Shown in pieces: positions 44,071-55,693 of a stretch of DNA of 64,000 nt. The position numbers and the translations under genes were made by a program. Source of the stretch: Cepaea nemoralis (taxonomy: Eukaryota > Mollusca > Gastropoda > Stylommatophora > Helicidae); NCBI GenBank assembly GCA_014155875.1, contig JACEFZ010004117.1, positions 317,001 to 381,000 of the forward strand. The letters run 5' to 3'. The notes under the pieces were generated by a model. That model made no database searches. It saw only the letters and a list, made by a program, of their open reading frames with translations, and was not told the DNA's origin. Position 1 is the stretch's first letter. Every line of letters starts with the position of its first letter.

Positions 44071-44406
44071 ACAAATTCCATCCTAGCTAGACACTGCAAA
44101 GATGGCGGCACTCCGCTGTTTATAATCGTCTGAATCAATAACTGGGAAATTGATACAGAATTAAAATGCTATACATGTATTTGGTGCATAATTCAAATAC
44201 TACACATGATTGATGCAGAGCTCAAATGCTATACATATATTTTCCCTGAACTGCGAAAGTGAGTAATCTAAATGGCTTGAAAGAGGCTACGATAACAAAG
44301 ACAACTAATTAAAAACATGAAAGAGGTTATCGTCATTGTTGACCACTTTATAAGAAGAGCTAAACTGGGAGATATTGAAACATGTGGAAGATTGTTATAA
44401 AACACT

Positions 44407-44493
44407 ATATATATATATATATATATATATAGAGGGAGGGAGAGAGAGAGTGAGAGAGGGAGAGAGAGAGAGAGAGAGTGAGAGAGAGAGAGG
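44407..44493. repeat. (TA)n-(GA)n compound microsatellite
   Basis: About 24 bp of TA followed by imperfect GA for ~60 bp. Confidence 0.9.
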
Positions 44494-44714
44494 ACCGCAA
44501 AATAAGATTCTTCCCAGTCTTTTGTTATGTTCCGGAAACGTGTCAACACACGAACTGAAACAAGCTGCATGGCATCGCAACGCGAGAACCGGCATGATTT
44601 ATTTGTCGAGTTATTTTACTGACCTTATAGATCCCCAATATCTCCCGCACTTTTCGACATACCTTTTTTTTTTTTTTCGTTTGCTTGCTTTGAACTCAAG
44701 CGTAATGTTTACAG

Positions 44715-44960
44715 CGGCTGCTACTTCTAGTGCACTGGACTGATATTTGAGTGTGGATTATCTTTCCCTTTTACCAGTGTCCCTCGCCAACCAGGCGAAC
44801 CCCATTTTGGCTTCTGAAGTACTTGTATTTTACGTCCCCAAGTCAAGCACAAGAAGTCAACATTTTAGTCCAACTGACCGGTGCAGGGGTTGAACCCGCG
44901 ACCTCGGCGTCAGCTCACCGGACGTTTAAAAGCGAGTACTCATGCCCATTCTATGTTATG
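44715..44960. repeat. Dispersed tRNA-like SINE-type repeat
   Basis: CTGCTACTTCTAGTGCACTG and ACCAGTGTCCCTCGCCAAC recur as reverse complement at 59,700-59,790. The downstream part (CCAACTGACCGGTGCAGG, GGTTGAACCCGCGACC) reads as the complement of a tRNA-like B box (GGTTCAACCCC) and resembles 8,555-8,620. Confidence 0.55.
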
Positions 44961-45404
44961 TCTCAGTATCATGAAAGCTATCCTGAGCTGTTGTTGTGTC
45001 CATGTCTTTGACATGCCAGTAAAGCAACTTCCCGTGTCAGTCTGTCCTGCCAGCAGCTTGTCAATTCTAACCAAATGTGTTTAAAAAAACCTCTACGAGC
45101 TGCCGGCTGCATACAGCAACCGTTTGAGTGTAAAATAATGTTCTTTTGGACATTTAACAGATATTCACGACATTCAAACTGGCAGATTCCAAGAGCCACT
45201 TGGCATAAGTGACGTCATCCCGCCGAATTTCGTGTGGCGGCTTTTATCCAGGAGCATGGCAGCATGGAAGCGTGAATCGTTTTATGAAGTGCCATTTTAT
45301 ATTTTTTGTGGGGTATTTTGTGTGCTTCCATTCCTGTGTTATAATAGCAATTTGAGCGTCTTATTAGCTTGTTCAAACTGGAAATAGATTTCTGGGCACT
45401 TGTT
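44961..45404. other. No recognised gene
   Basis: Unique-looking sequence between a SINE-like repeat and the 30-bp minisatellite. No feature recognised. Confidence 0.3.
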
Positions 45405-47179
45405 GCATTCATTCTTTCTGTCCCCGATAGTTGTTACGTTCATTCTTTATTTCCCCGGTAGTTGCTACGTTAATTCTTTTCGTCTCCTGTAGTTGTTAGT
45501 TAATTCTGTTTATCCTCTGTTGTTTTACGTTAATTGGTTGTTTCTTCGGTGTTAATTATTTATACCCATTGCAATTGTTACGTTAAGTCTGTCTATCTCC
45601 GTTAATTGCCAGGTTAATTCTTACGAGACCCTGTAGTTCTTACGTTAATTCTTTCTATCTCTGATAGTTGTTGCGTTAATTCTTTCTATCTCTGATAGTT
45701 GTTACGTTAATTCTTTCTATCCCTGTAGTTGCTACGTTAATTATTTATATCTCCGGTAGTTATTACGTTAATTCTTTATATCCCTATTAGTTGCCTGGTT
45801 AATTCTTACGATAGGTAGTTCTTGTGTTAATTCTTGCTATCTCTGGTAGTTGTTACGTTAATTATTTCTATCTCTTATATATTTTACGTTAATTATTTAT
45901 ATCTCCGTAGTTACTACATTAATTATTTCAATCCCCGTAGTTGCTACGTTAATTATTTATATCCCCGGTATTTGTTACGTTGATTCTTTCTATTCTCAGT
46001 AAGTATGTTAGCCATTTCTATCACCAGTAGTTTTCATGTTAATTCTTTATATCCCCGTTAGTTTTCATGTTAATTCTTTATATCCCCGTTAGTTTTCATG
46101 TTAATTCTTTATATCCCCGTTAGTTGTTAGGTTAATTCTTATGATGCCTGATAGTTATTACGTAAATTCTGTCTTGTTCTTCTTCTGCTTCTGCGTTCAT
46201 CCGGAGAGTTTTTTTCGGACGTGATTGCGTTCTCCCAGTTTACAGCAGAGTTGCGTTCTTGCGCCGATAGGCCGACACATCCGACTTCTGCGGGCATTTG
46301 TTGACCGGGTTAACCTTCTTCTTCCTTCTTTCTATACCTAGTAGTTACTTCGTTAATCTTTCTATCCTTGGTAGTTGTTGCGTTAATTGTGTATATCCCC
46401 GGTAGTTGTTACTTTACTTGTTTCTTTCCCCGTTAGTTGCTAGGTTAATTCTTACGACAATTCTTTCTATCCCTAATTGTTGTTACGTTTATACGTTAAT
46501 TCTTTTTATCCCTGATAGTTGATATGTTAATTCGTTCTATCCCTCGAAGTTATGGTACTTCTTTCTATCCCTCGAAGTTATGTTAATTCTTTCTATCCCT
46601 GGTAATTAATATGTTAATTCTTTCTATCCCTCGAAGTTATGTTAATTCTTTCTATCCCTGATAATTGATATGTTAATTCTTTCTATCCTCGATAATTGAT
46701 ATGTTAATTCTTTCTATCCCTGATAATTGATATGTTAATTCTTTCTATCCCTGATAGGTAATACATGTTAATTCTTTCTATCCCTGATAGGTAATACATG
46801 TTAATTCTTTCTGTCCCTGATAGGTAATACATGTTAATTCTTTCTATCCATGATAGGTAATACATGTTAATTCTTTCTATCTCTGATAGGTAATACATGT
46901 TTATTCTTTCTATCCCTCGAAGTTATGTTAATTCTTTCATTACCTGGTAATGTTATTTCTTTAAATCTCTCGAAGTTATGTTACTTCTTTCTATCCTTGG
47001 TAGTTGATAGGTTAATTTTTTTTCTATCCCTAATAATTGATATGTTAATTATTTATATCCCTGATAATTGATATGTTAATTCTTTCTATCCCTGATAGGT
47101 AATACATGTTAATTCTTTCTATCCCTCGAAGTTATGATGTTATTTCTTTCTATCCTAGTTTGTTATACGTTGACGCTTT
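45405..47179. repeat. ~30-bp minisatellite, left part
   Basis: Degenerate tandem unit of the type GTTACGTTAATTCTTTCTAT plus CCCTGATAGTT, more than 50 copies. From ~46,590 variants with GATATGTTAATTC and AATACATGTTAATTC dominate. The array resumes after the LINE at 52,182-52,235. Confidence 0.9.
46174..46316 (-). mobile_element. 5'-truncated copy of the 3' end of the I-like LINE
   Basis: The reverse complement of this segment matches 52,036-52,181: GGTTAACCCGGTCAACAAA, TGCCCGCAGAAGTCGGATGT, TCCGGATGAACG, and the (GAA)n tail. It lies inside the 30-bp array. Confidence 0.8.
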
Positions 47180-47337
47180 ATATCCCCAGTTGCCCCTCTG
47201 CTGTGTGTCCACCGTGACGAGGTAGAGGGGCTTGTGCGTCCCAATGACCCCAAGAGCTATGCCGACGGTAGCACAGCTACTGGTAGGGCCACCCATGTCG
47301 GACAGGTCAAGGGAGAGGGACCAGACGAAGAGACACA

Positions 47338-47574
47338 CAAACCTGCTGCCTTGTAGGTAGACTGGGGACAGTCAAAGGCTAGGGAAAGCACCCCAAATAC
47401 ATGCTTGTCGAAATCGGATGTACTGAGCCACAGGCTTGACAAAGCAGTGCAACGTGAAACCTGCTGCCTTGTAGGTAGACTGGGGACAGTCAAAGGCTAG
47501 GGAAAGCATCCCGAATAAATGCTTGTCGAAATCGGATGTACTGAGCCACAGGCTTGACAAAGCAGTGCAACGTA
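47338..47574 (+). repeat. Tandem ~117-bp repeat in the LINE 5' region
   Basis: Two adjacent copies marked by AACCTGCTGCCTTGTAGGTA and GATGTACTGAGCCACAGGC, differing at a handful of bases. They lie between the 5' end and the coding region, the position of promoter monomers in some LINEs. A promoter role is inference. Confidence 0.85.
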
Positions 47575-47583
47575 ACTTAATTC

Positions 47584-50500
47584 ATGATGTCACAAATCAA
47601 AATTAATCGATATGGTGCTAATCCCGTGAAGTCCCATCAGGCGGTGATAGTGCCGGGCCCCCTGCCTCGAGGGGGTCCACCCATGACTACTGGTGGTCAC
47701 CTTCCCCTGTGCTGTGGAGTCAAGGCACAGAGGAGTAGGTTAAGAGCTATTGACCAAATACCCCGGACACTCAACATACTACAGTGGAATGCCGAAGGAG
47801 TTTACAAGAAGAAAGACTCCCTAACACAGCGTCTTCATAAAGATAGAATAGATGTGGCATGCATTCAAGAGACACACCTCAACGCCAATCACAAATTCTC
47901 AGTCAGAGGATATCAGGCCACACGTTTCGACCGCGAAGGACACAAAGGAGGAGTTCTAATACTTACACGAAATACAATACCTTGCAGCGAAGTATCTGTG
48001 ATCTCTGACAACCAAACGGAAATTATAGGTGTTGATATAATGATAAAGGACGTGAAAATAAGAATCTACAATCTGTATAGCCCAGCAGATAAGGACCTTA
48101 CACTCTCAAACATGAAAATAACTGACACAAACTGCATTATTGTCGGAGACTTTAATAGCCGTTCAGAAAGATGGGGATACCCAGATACTGACAAAAGAGG
48201 AGATGAATTGGAGGACTGGGAAATAGACTCAAATCTCCATCTACTCAACAAAGCGGATGACACACCGAGCTTCTACTCCAGAAGATGGCTTACCACTTCT
48301 ACTCCAGACTTAGCTTTCTGCACAGGAGACATCCTCCACAAAATCGATCGCCATGTGCTGGACCAATTAGCAGGTAGTGACCACAGACCAATCAAGCTTG
48401 AAATGAATATGGAGTATGTTCCACAGGAGCAAAAGCCCTTACCCCGCTGGAATTACAAACGAGCAGATTGGGACAGATTTGCCATACTAACAGACAAATA
48501 TTGTGAAAACATAAATACACGATATGGCAACATAAAGCAAATGGTGGAAAGTCTAAACAGAGCGATAATACAGGCAGCCACTGAGTCCATTCCAAGAGGA
48601 GCGAGGGAAAATTACAAACCATACTGGACTGAAGAACTACAAAGTTTGGAGGACAAAGTTGAAGATGCCAGGAAGACAGCAGAGAGAGAACAAACAATTG
48701 AAGCAAACATCTCTCTCAAAGCCATCTCAGCAAAATATAAAAGAACAGTAAATCAAACAACAAGAGATTGTTGGAGGGAAAAAACAGAAAACCTGAATTT
48801 TGACAGGGATGGAAACAAACTATGGAAACTAGTGAAAGCCATGAACAATGAAGGACCTAGAAACAAACAAATAACAATTAAACAAGGAAATGCCTTGCTT
48901 ACAGGCAAAAAGGCTGCAAATGCACTAATGGAACACTATGCAAATGCAAACCACATTGATATTACAACCGAACAGAAGAAAGCAATCAAAGACAAACAGA
49001 TACATCATAGAAATACAGAGACAGCAGCAGAATATATGATGGCAAATCTAACAATGGAAGAAATGGAACAGGCAATGAATACCCTAAAAAAGAAGAAATC
49101 ACCAGGAAAGGATGGAATCACAAATGAAATGCTAATAGGACTAGGCACCAAGGCAAAGAAGAAACTACTAGCAGTCCTAAATAACAGCTGGAAGAGAGGA
49201 ATAGTCCCACAGGCATGGAAGGAAGCTATACTAATACCAGTCCCAAAGAAAGGAAAAGACCTGGAAGAACCAAATGGCTATCGACCTATCAGTCTACTGA
49301 GCTGTGTAGGAAAATTAATGGAACGCATTATCAATGGCAGGCTAACATGGCATCTGGAAGAAAACAAACTCTTAACACCACACCAAGCAGGATTCAGAAA
49401 ATACAGATCCACTGAAGATCAAATAACCTATATAGCTCAGGAAATAGAGGATGCCTTCCAAGAGAAAAAGCACACACTAGCAGTCTGGATAGATTTAGAA
49501 AAAGCATTTGATAAAGTATGGAAGGAAGGACTGAAAGTAAAACTGCAAAACATGCATGTTTGTGGAAAAATGTATAAATGGATCAGCCACTACCTTGAGA
49601 ACAGAACTGCCAGGACAAAAGTACAAGGACAAACAAGCAAAATGATGCTGCTGGAGCAAGGTGTCCCCCAAGGAGGAGTTCTTTCACCAACATTATTCCT
49701 AGCATATATAAATGACATCACAGAAAATTTTCCAGCCAGAGTACACACATCCTCCTTTGCAGATGACCTAGCCATATGGACATCTGAAGAATATATTAGT
49801 ACAGCTAACAGCAGAATACAGCAAGCCTTATTAGCGCTAGAGGACTGGTCAAAATCATAGCTAGTGAAGATAAGTGAGGAGAAAACAACATGCACAGTGT
49901 TCTCCCTCTCAAATAAAACTCAGCAACCTAAGCTGGTATTGAATGGAAAAATATTGCGCCATGAAGAAAATCCAAACTATCTAGGAGTCACCTTTGATCG
50001 TCGCCTGACATGGAAGACACAGGTTGAGAAAAATCGAACAAGAGCAAGGCAGAGAATGGCAATCATGAAAAAGCTTGCTGGTACAACGTGGGGAGCAGAT
50101 GAGAAAGTTCTCAAGAAGTTATATACTGGACGGGTGAGGCCAGTACTGGAATATGGCATTGCAGCTTGGGCAACAGCAGCTAAGTCAAATTTTAACAAAA
50201 TAAGTAGAGTCCAAAACCAAGGAATGCGAATCATAACTGGAAGCCTGAAGACAACGCCTATTAATGAACTAGAAAAGATCACTTGTTTACAACCAATGCA
50301 GGATAGAAGAGATAGCAAGAGCCCAGCAACAAGCAGAAAAATTTAGAAGATTGACAGACCACCCTATGTATAAAAGGTTTAGTGGTTTTGGAAAGGGAAG
50401 ACTGAAGCGTAGCAACTTTGTAGAAACTGCAAAACGAAGGATTAGGGCAGATCCTATACTTAACATATCAACAGTCAAAGCCCATTACACAATGCACACA

Positions 50501-51438
50501 AGTTCCCAGCTTGGAGACAGCAGCAACTGCCTGAGATGATAGAAAACATTCCTGGTATTGAGAAAAAGAACACTCAGCATGAAACCGAAAGAAGAGAAAT
50601 AACCCTAAACTACATAAAAGAACATTACCCAAGCAGCAATTGGACCCATGCATATACAGATGGATCAGCCAAAAATTCAATAGAGAATGGAGGAGGAGGA
50701 ATTCTCCTAAACTTAAAAAATGGAGTGAAAAAAACACATTCAATGGCAACTGGAAAATTTTCAAGTAACTTCAAAGCGGAGGTAGAGGCTTTGAAAACTG
50801 CAGCAGAAATGCTCCTGATGGAGGAAAATAAAGAGAAGCAAATAGCTATCTTCACAGATGCAAAGTCAGCTGTCTCAATACTCAAGAGCAATAACAGCAC
50901 AGAACTAACTGACCTAAGAGCAGCACTCCATGGTCTATGCCAGAAATCCAAAAAAGTTGTAATACAGTGGATCCCATCACATTGCAGTATACCTGGAAAC
51001 GAAGAGGCTGACAGACTGGCAAAAGAGGGCGGACGACTACCACAGCCTGACATAGACATAACCTATAATGAGGCAAAGAGGTTGATAAAAAGCACTTATA
51101 GAACCAAATGGGAATCTGAGCATCCAGGCCATCAGAAGGATGATGCATATTACAAACTCGACCGAAGAGAACAAGTAGCAATCTTCAGACTCCGCACAGG
51201 ACATAACAGGCTGAAATACCACTTGTTCAATAAACTAAAGATAGGAGATACTGATGAATGTAATTGTAGAACTGGAAAAATGACAGCAAAACATTTGCTG
51301 CAGGATTGCCCAACGTATGCAGAACAGAGAAAGATATTTTGGCCCACACCTGCTTCATTTGAGGACAAGCTCTATGGAGATATCAACAAGCTCAAGTTGA
51401 CCGCAGCTTACTTTAACTACATACAGGTTGACATTTAA
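47584..51438 (+). pseudogene. I-like LINE endonuclease-RT-RNase H polyprotein, lightly damaged
   Basis: One ancestral frame of ~1,285 codons. Domains: APE-type endonuclease from ~residue 63 (LNILQWNAEGV, ACIQETH, VGDFNSRSERWG, SDHRPIKLE); RT (ILIPVPKKGKDLEEPNGYRP, WIDLEKAFDKVW, QGGVLSPTLF, FADD starting at 49,756); RNase H in 50,536-51,120 (AYTDGSAKNS, FKAEVEAL, IFTDAKSAV, IPSHCSIPGNEEADRLA), which retains the acidic catalytic set; C-terminal Cys/His motif (CNCRTGKMTAKHLLQDC). Damage: an in-frame TAG at 49,858-49,860, where TGG would fit the family, a frame change near 50,300 and a compensating one near 50,510. The few lesions suggest a young insertion. Confidence 0.85.
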
Positions 51439-51454
51439 AGGTGCATGAAGACCC

Positions 51455-51735
51455 AGAGGCATGAAATGATATATTGCTTGGATAGCAAATCCATTATGTG
51501 GAAAGTCCAAATCGAAAGCTCGCTGTGTGGGCTTCATAAAAGGTGGAAAAGTGTCCTAGTGGCACGAAATGGAATATTGCTTGATAGCAAATCCATTACG
51601 TGGAAAGTCCGAATCAAAAGCCCATTGTGTGGGCTTCATAAAAGGTGGAAAAGTGTCCTAGTGGCATGAAATGGAATATTGCTTGGATAGCAAATCCATT
51701 ACGTGGAAAGTCCGAATCGAAAGCTCACTGTGTGG
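51455..51735 (+). repeat. Three ~104-bp tandem units in the LINE 3' region
   Basis: Units start near GGCATGAAATG and carry ATAGCAAATCCATTACGTGG, TGTGTGGGCTTCATAAAAGG and GTGTCCTAGTGGC; the last is partial. They lie directly after the RNase H stop. Confidence 0.9.
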
Positions 51736-52194
51736 ATGTCATCTGCAGACTGCATACTTCTGGTTTCCGGAAGAACAGCCTATGGTGAACGGAAGGCCCA
51801 ATATACGGAAGTGAGGCTAAGCAGCCATGTGCAGGACGTGACGATTCCTTGGGTGAGCCCAGTACCAGAGCGCTATGTATCGGCTCTGCAAGTATGGAAG
51901 CCTCCTTGGATGGCGGGGAATGCCCATGGTCTGCCCCTGCCTTCCCTTGAGGGCTGACCAGGATCTTTGGCTGTCCTATATGGACCAGCTGGGATGGGGG
52001 ATAACACCACAACAGTGAGAGTCAAACGTCCTAAGAAACCCCCGGGAAGGTTAACCCGGTCAACAAATGCCCGCAGAAGTCGGATGTGTCGGCCTAACGG
52101 CGCAAGAACGAAGCTCTGCTGTAAACAGGCACAACGCAGTCACATCCGAAAAAAAACTCCGGATGAACGAAGAAGAAGAAGATATCCCCAGTTG

Positions 52195-52333
52195 TTACCA
52201 CGTTAACTCTATCTCTTCTCTGTAGAAGTTAACACAATCCCTGCCATGTCTGGAGACATATTGAGTATATGGTGCTGTGCCATATTTGATGGATCTGTCG
52301 TTGACTGACGTGGTCAGTATCACACCGGTCGCC
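52195..52333. repeat. End of 30-bp array and a SINE-B fragment
   Basis: Array units persist to ~52,235. GTGGTCAGTATCACACCGG then TCGCC (52,310-52,333) matches 57,448-57,471 of the SINE-B copy. Confidence 0.55.
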
Positions 52334-53270
52334 ATTCAATCAATCAATCATGTGCCATGCCGGAAAGCGTGGGCGGTCATGACTCGCCATTTCACTCGAT
52401 CACCAGTGTCGTGGATCAGCTCAGTGTTCCTGTCTCGTCCATGCCATGTGGCCAAGCCATCCAGGTATTTTCCTCTCGGTCTTCCTCTTGGTCTGTTCCC
52501 CTCGATCTTGCCAGTTGTCACTAAGTTCTCCAATCCATTTCTTCTCATAACATGTCCAAAAAATTTTGACTGTCTACGTCTAATTTCTCTGATCAGTTTA
52601 CGATGTTCATTTGTCTCCTGCAGTACTTGGTCATTGGTTTTTCTGTCTGTCCATGGTATTCTTTGCATTTTCCTCAGAAACCACATTTCTGCAGCCATCA
52701 GATGCTTTTCAGCTTGACTGCTCATTGTCCAAGTTTCACATCCATACAAAAGAACAGGCTCTATGTATCCCCTCAACACTCTTTTTCTCGTTTCAATTGA
52801 CATCTTCTTATTGGTCAGAATGTTTTTCATCTTGCTAAAGGCTACTTTCGCCATGGCGATTCTTGTTCTAATCTCTTCAAGGCATCTCCCATCAGATGTT
52901 ATGACTGTTCCAAGATAATTGTACCGATTCACTTGTTGAAGAATATTTCCATTTACTTGTATATTACATTGTGGCACTTCTTCCTTCCTACTGACGACCA
53001 TAACCTGAGTCTTTTTACAATTTAATTCTAACCCCAGTTGCTCACTGTGTACAACAACCGCATCTACTAATTGTTGCAGGTCCTGCTCATTGTCTGCAAT
53101 TAATACTGTATCATCTGCATATCTAATGTTATTGATGTTTCGTCCTCCAATGCTGATTCCATTTATATCCTCTACATTTTTGAAAATATTTTCACTGTAC
53201 AGGGAAAAAAGATCTGGAGACATCACACATCCCTGCCTAACACCTCTCTTCCATTACTTCCCCGAATATT
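52334..53270 (-). mobile_element. 5'-truncated RTE/BovB-like LINE with intact YADD
   Basis: The element's 3' tail is (GATT)n (seen as CAATCAATCAATC on +, 52,337-52,350). The 292-codon minus-strand frame 52,348-53,226 covers RT from just after motif B (GVRQGCVMSP can be read upstream to ~53,256), catalytic YADD at 53,110-53,121, thumb (LLYGCETW) and tail (LENLVTTGKIEGNRPRGR, WHGRDRNTELIHDTGDRV). Endonuclease and RT N-terminus are missing, so it is a dead fragment despite the clean frame. Confidence 0.88.
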
Positions 53271-53292
53271 TCTTGGTACATATTTTAGGTTA

Positions 53293-53528
53293 CTGCTCTG
53301 TGGCGAATGAGTTACGGACGCAGATCGTAGTCCCGCATACCGTTTTCGAAACACAGCTGCGAGTGATTTGACAGAAGACCGCCTTACGTTGTTTTTTATG
53401 AAATGGTGTGAGTGCCGGTCGTTCAGAAAACAGTGGTCAACTACTGAACGTAAACTTGCCAAGGAATGACGAACAGCCAAAAAATGCTGGGATTGACTGC
53501 CACGTCCTGTAAAAGATATGCAACTAAC
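53293..53528 (+). mobile_element. tRNA-derived SINE, family A
   Basis: GCTCTGTGGCGAATGAG head, CCGTTTTCGAAACACAGC B-box region, then GCCGGTCGTTCAGAAAACAG, CTACTGAACGTAAACTTGCC, ending GATATGCAACTAAC. Confidence 0.8.
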
Positions 53529-53749
53529 AAAAGAAAACCCATTTTAGACTGAGTTCCCCTGCCTCTATGGGAATTTGACCATAAACCACTGAATCGGTAC
53601 CCCGGCGCTGGCCACGTCGTTAGCACCTCCCTTCCCGGCACTAGTGTATTATTTAGTGATTAAACAGAGTCGATGCCTAATCGTGGTCGAGTATTCATTC
53701 TTTGTCTACCGACCGGATGTTATGTTCTAAAACAACTTTCTTTTGGTAG

Positions 53750-54460
53750 TTTGAAGAGAAGTCAAAGTAATGAAGTATATGGATAGAGTTAACCGTAATC
53801 GCGTACAAAGCGTCGTCGCGCAGGGTCGAGTTCATAGTAATGACATGCAGTGATATAATTAAACGTAGTTGTGTTAGGTAGAGTTAATCGTAATCACGTA
53901 AAAGGATGGAATTAAACTTAGTAGAGTAGGGTAAATTTAACAATAATCACATGTACGGATAGACTTACACGTAGTCGCATAGGCTGGCACAGTTAATATT
54001 AATCACGTACAAGGACGGAATTAAACATAGTATCGTAGGGTAGTTAAAAAGTTAATTGCCTATCTTTTACAGGACGTCGCAGTCAACTCCAGCATTTTTT
54101 GCTGTTGTGATCTCATGGCAAGTTTACGTTCAGTAGTTTGCCATTGCTTTCTGAACTACCGGCACCCATATCATTTCGTAAAAATCCAACACATATTTTC
54201 GCAATTACACGTAGTCGCGTACGAGAGTAAAGTCAAACATAGTCGCGTACAAGGATTGAGTTAACGGGTAGTAACATTCAATCGTAGATGCTTGTCACAT
54301 AAAGAATTAAAGATATAGTTAACTGCACTTAGTACAAGGGTAGAGTTTACACTAGTCACTAAAAGGATGGAGCTTAAAGTGGTCGCGTTCAGCGATTGAG
54401 TTAACCATGGTAACGTACCAGGGTAGAACGAGTTAAAGTAACCCGATAGAATAGTCTAAA
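53750..54460. repeat. Degenerate ~32-bp repeat interrupted by a SINE
   Basis: Loose tandem copies of GAGTTAACCGTAATCGCGTA plus CAAGGAT-type units, with GTTAAACGTAGTCGC variants. A minus-strand SINE fragment occupies 54,052-54,187. Confidence 0.65.
54052..54187 (-). mobile_element. SINE family A, 3' part
   Basis: Reverse complement of the SINE body: CTTTTACAGGACGTCGCAGT, GGCAAGTTTACGTTCAGTAG, GCTTTCTGAACTACCGG. The tRNA-like head is missing. Confidence 0.8.
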
Positions 54461-54496
54461 GTAACAGCTGTTTGCGAAGCAATGAGTTAAAGCAGT

Positions 54497-54522
54497 ACAC
54501 ACACACGCACACACGCACACAC

Positions 54523-54556
<34 letters not shown>
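54497..54556. repeat. (CA)n microsatellite
   Basis: ACACAC run with several GC interruptions. Confidence 0.95.
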
Positions 54557-54558
<2 letters not shown>

Positions 54559-54848
54559 CTACTTCCGTAGCAGTAAATAGTTTGTCCCAGTAACCGCCTT
54601 TCCCATTTCCCACCTCTGCAATAAATTTCGCAATTCATATTATCTTTACATCGTCTCTTCTTTCTATTCTTTTTTTTTTTTTTTAACCCGGGCCCTGGAC
54701 GTTTCGCGTGTGTCGCAATGTCCTTGCTTTGTTTGTGGGCTTACGTGTACAAATACAGGGCGTCCATAAAATCGAAACGCCGTTTTAAACGTCAGTTACT
54801 CTGAATGCATGCATAAATGTAATAAAGTGACAATAAACTACTGTGTCA

Positions 54849-55062
54849 AATGAGTTATTGAATCCCTATATGAATTACCTTTTCGTATTGAAACTGTCGG
54901 GTTATTCAAACTGCGGTTTGCTGACCTCAAAAAATGCCATTGGCTGTTTTCTATTTGCAATTAGCAATCAATTAATAGCATTAAAGGACCCCGGTAGCGT
55001 TATGGATAGTCCATTCGACTACCAGTCTAGTTGTTTTGTGGTTAACTTCATCGAGATGATAG
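54849..55062 (+). repeat. ~214-bp diverged direct repeat, copy 1 (SINE-like)
   Basis: Pairs with 55,694-55,908. Shared marks: TCGTATTGAAAC, TGCGGTTTGCTGA, CTATTTGC, TAGCGTTATGGATAGTC, GTTGTTTTGTG, TTAACTTCATCGA. TAGCGTTATGG and the GTTCAACTCC of copy 2 resemble tRNA A and B boxes, so this may be a third SINE family. Confidence 0.6.
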
Positions 55063-55064
55063 TT

Positions 55065-55172
55065 TTCTTCTTCTTCTTCTTCTTCTTCTTCTTCTTCTTC
55101 TTCTTCTTCTTCTTCTTCTTCTTCTTCTTCTTCTTCTTCTTCTTCTTCTTCTTCTTCTTCTTCTTCTTCTGC
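55065..55172. repeat. (CTT)n trinucleotide tract
   Basis: About 105 bp of TTC/CTT followed by (TGC)n. The encoded poly-Phe run in one frame is not credible as a gene. Confidence 0.95.
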
Positions 55173-55640
55173 TGCTGCTGCTGCTCCATCACCTCCCCTT
55201 CTTCTTCTTCCTCCTACTCCACATGTTGTTCTTTATCTTCTTATGCTTCTCTTCATCCTCCTCTTGTTCTGTCTCCACCACTACCACCACCTCCTCCTCC
55301 TCCTCCTCCTCCTGTCTCTTGTGCTTGGTCTGGAGCAGACATTGGTGGTCATAACTCTCCAACCCTCTCTCTCTCTCATTTGGCACACACACCCACCCAT
55401 CCCCTCCCATTCACACACACACCCGTATTTCTTTCTCTTTCTCTCTATCTTTATTTCTCTCTCCGTTTTTCTCTCTTTCTCTCTCTCTCTATTTCTCTCT
55501 TTCTTTCTCTATTTCTCTCCCTATCTCTCTCTCCTCTCTCTCCTTTCTCTCTCTCTCTATTTCTCTCTCACTCTTTCTCTCTCTCACTCTTTCTCTCTCT
55601 TTCTCTTTCTCTCTCTCACTCACACGCACGCACACACACA
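55173..55640. repeat. Pyrimidine-rich low-complexity DNA
   Basis: CTCCTC, CTCTCTTTCTC and terminal CACACG runs; no coding signal. Confidence 0.85.
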
Positions 55641-55693
55641 CGCACACACTACCAGACATATCGTAAGACGCGACTAAGAAGGGTGTCCACTAA

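Larger units (their letters stand above)
47193..52181 (+). mobile_element. I-like LINE with RNase H, apparently complete, 13-bp TSD
   Basis: A 13-bp TSD ATATCCCCAGTTG at 47,180-47,192 and 52,182-52,194 brackets 4,989 bp. It has a ~390-bp 5' region with a tandem ~117-bp repeat, one long coding region (47,584-51,438) broken by one stop and two compensating frameshifts, ~740 bp of 3' region with three ~104-bp tandem units (51,455-51,735), and a (GAA)n 3' tail. A related 3' end is at 46,174-46,316. No gag-like ORF1 is seen. RNase H downstream of RT fits the I superclade. Confidence 0.9.

Noticed and set aside
54756..54780. CAGGGCGTCCATAAAAT resembles a mariner-type terminus
   Set aside because: No matching inverted end or transposase fragment was found nearby, and the match is short.
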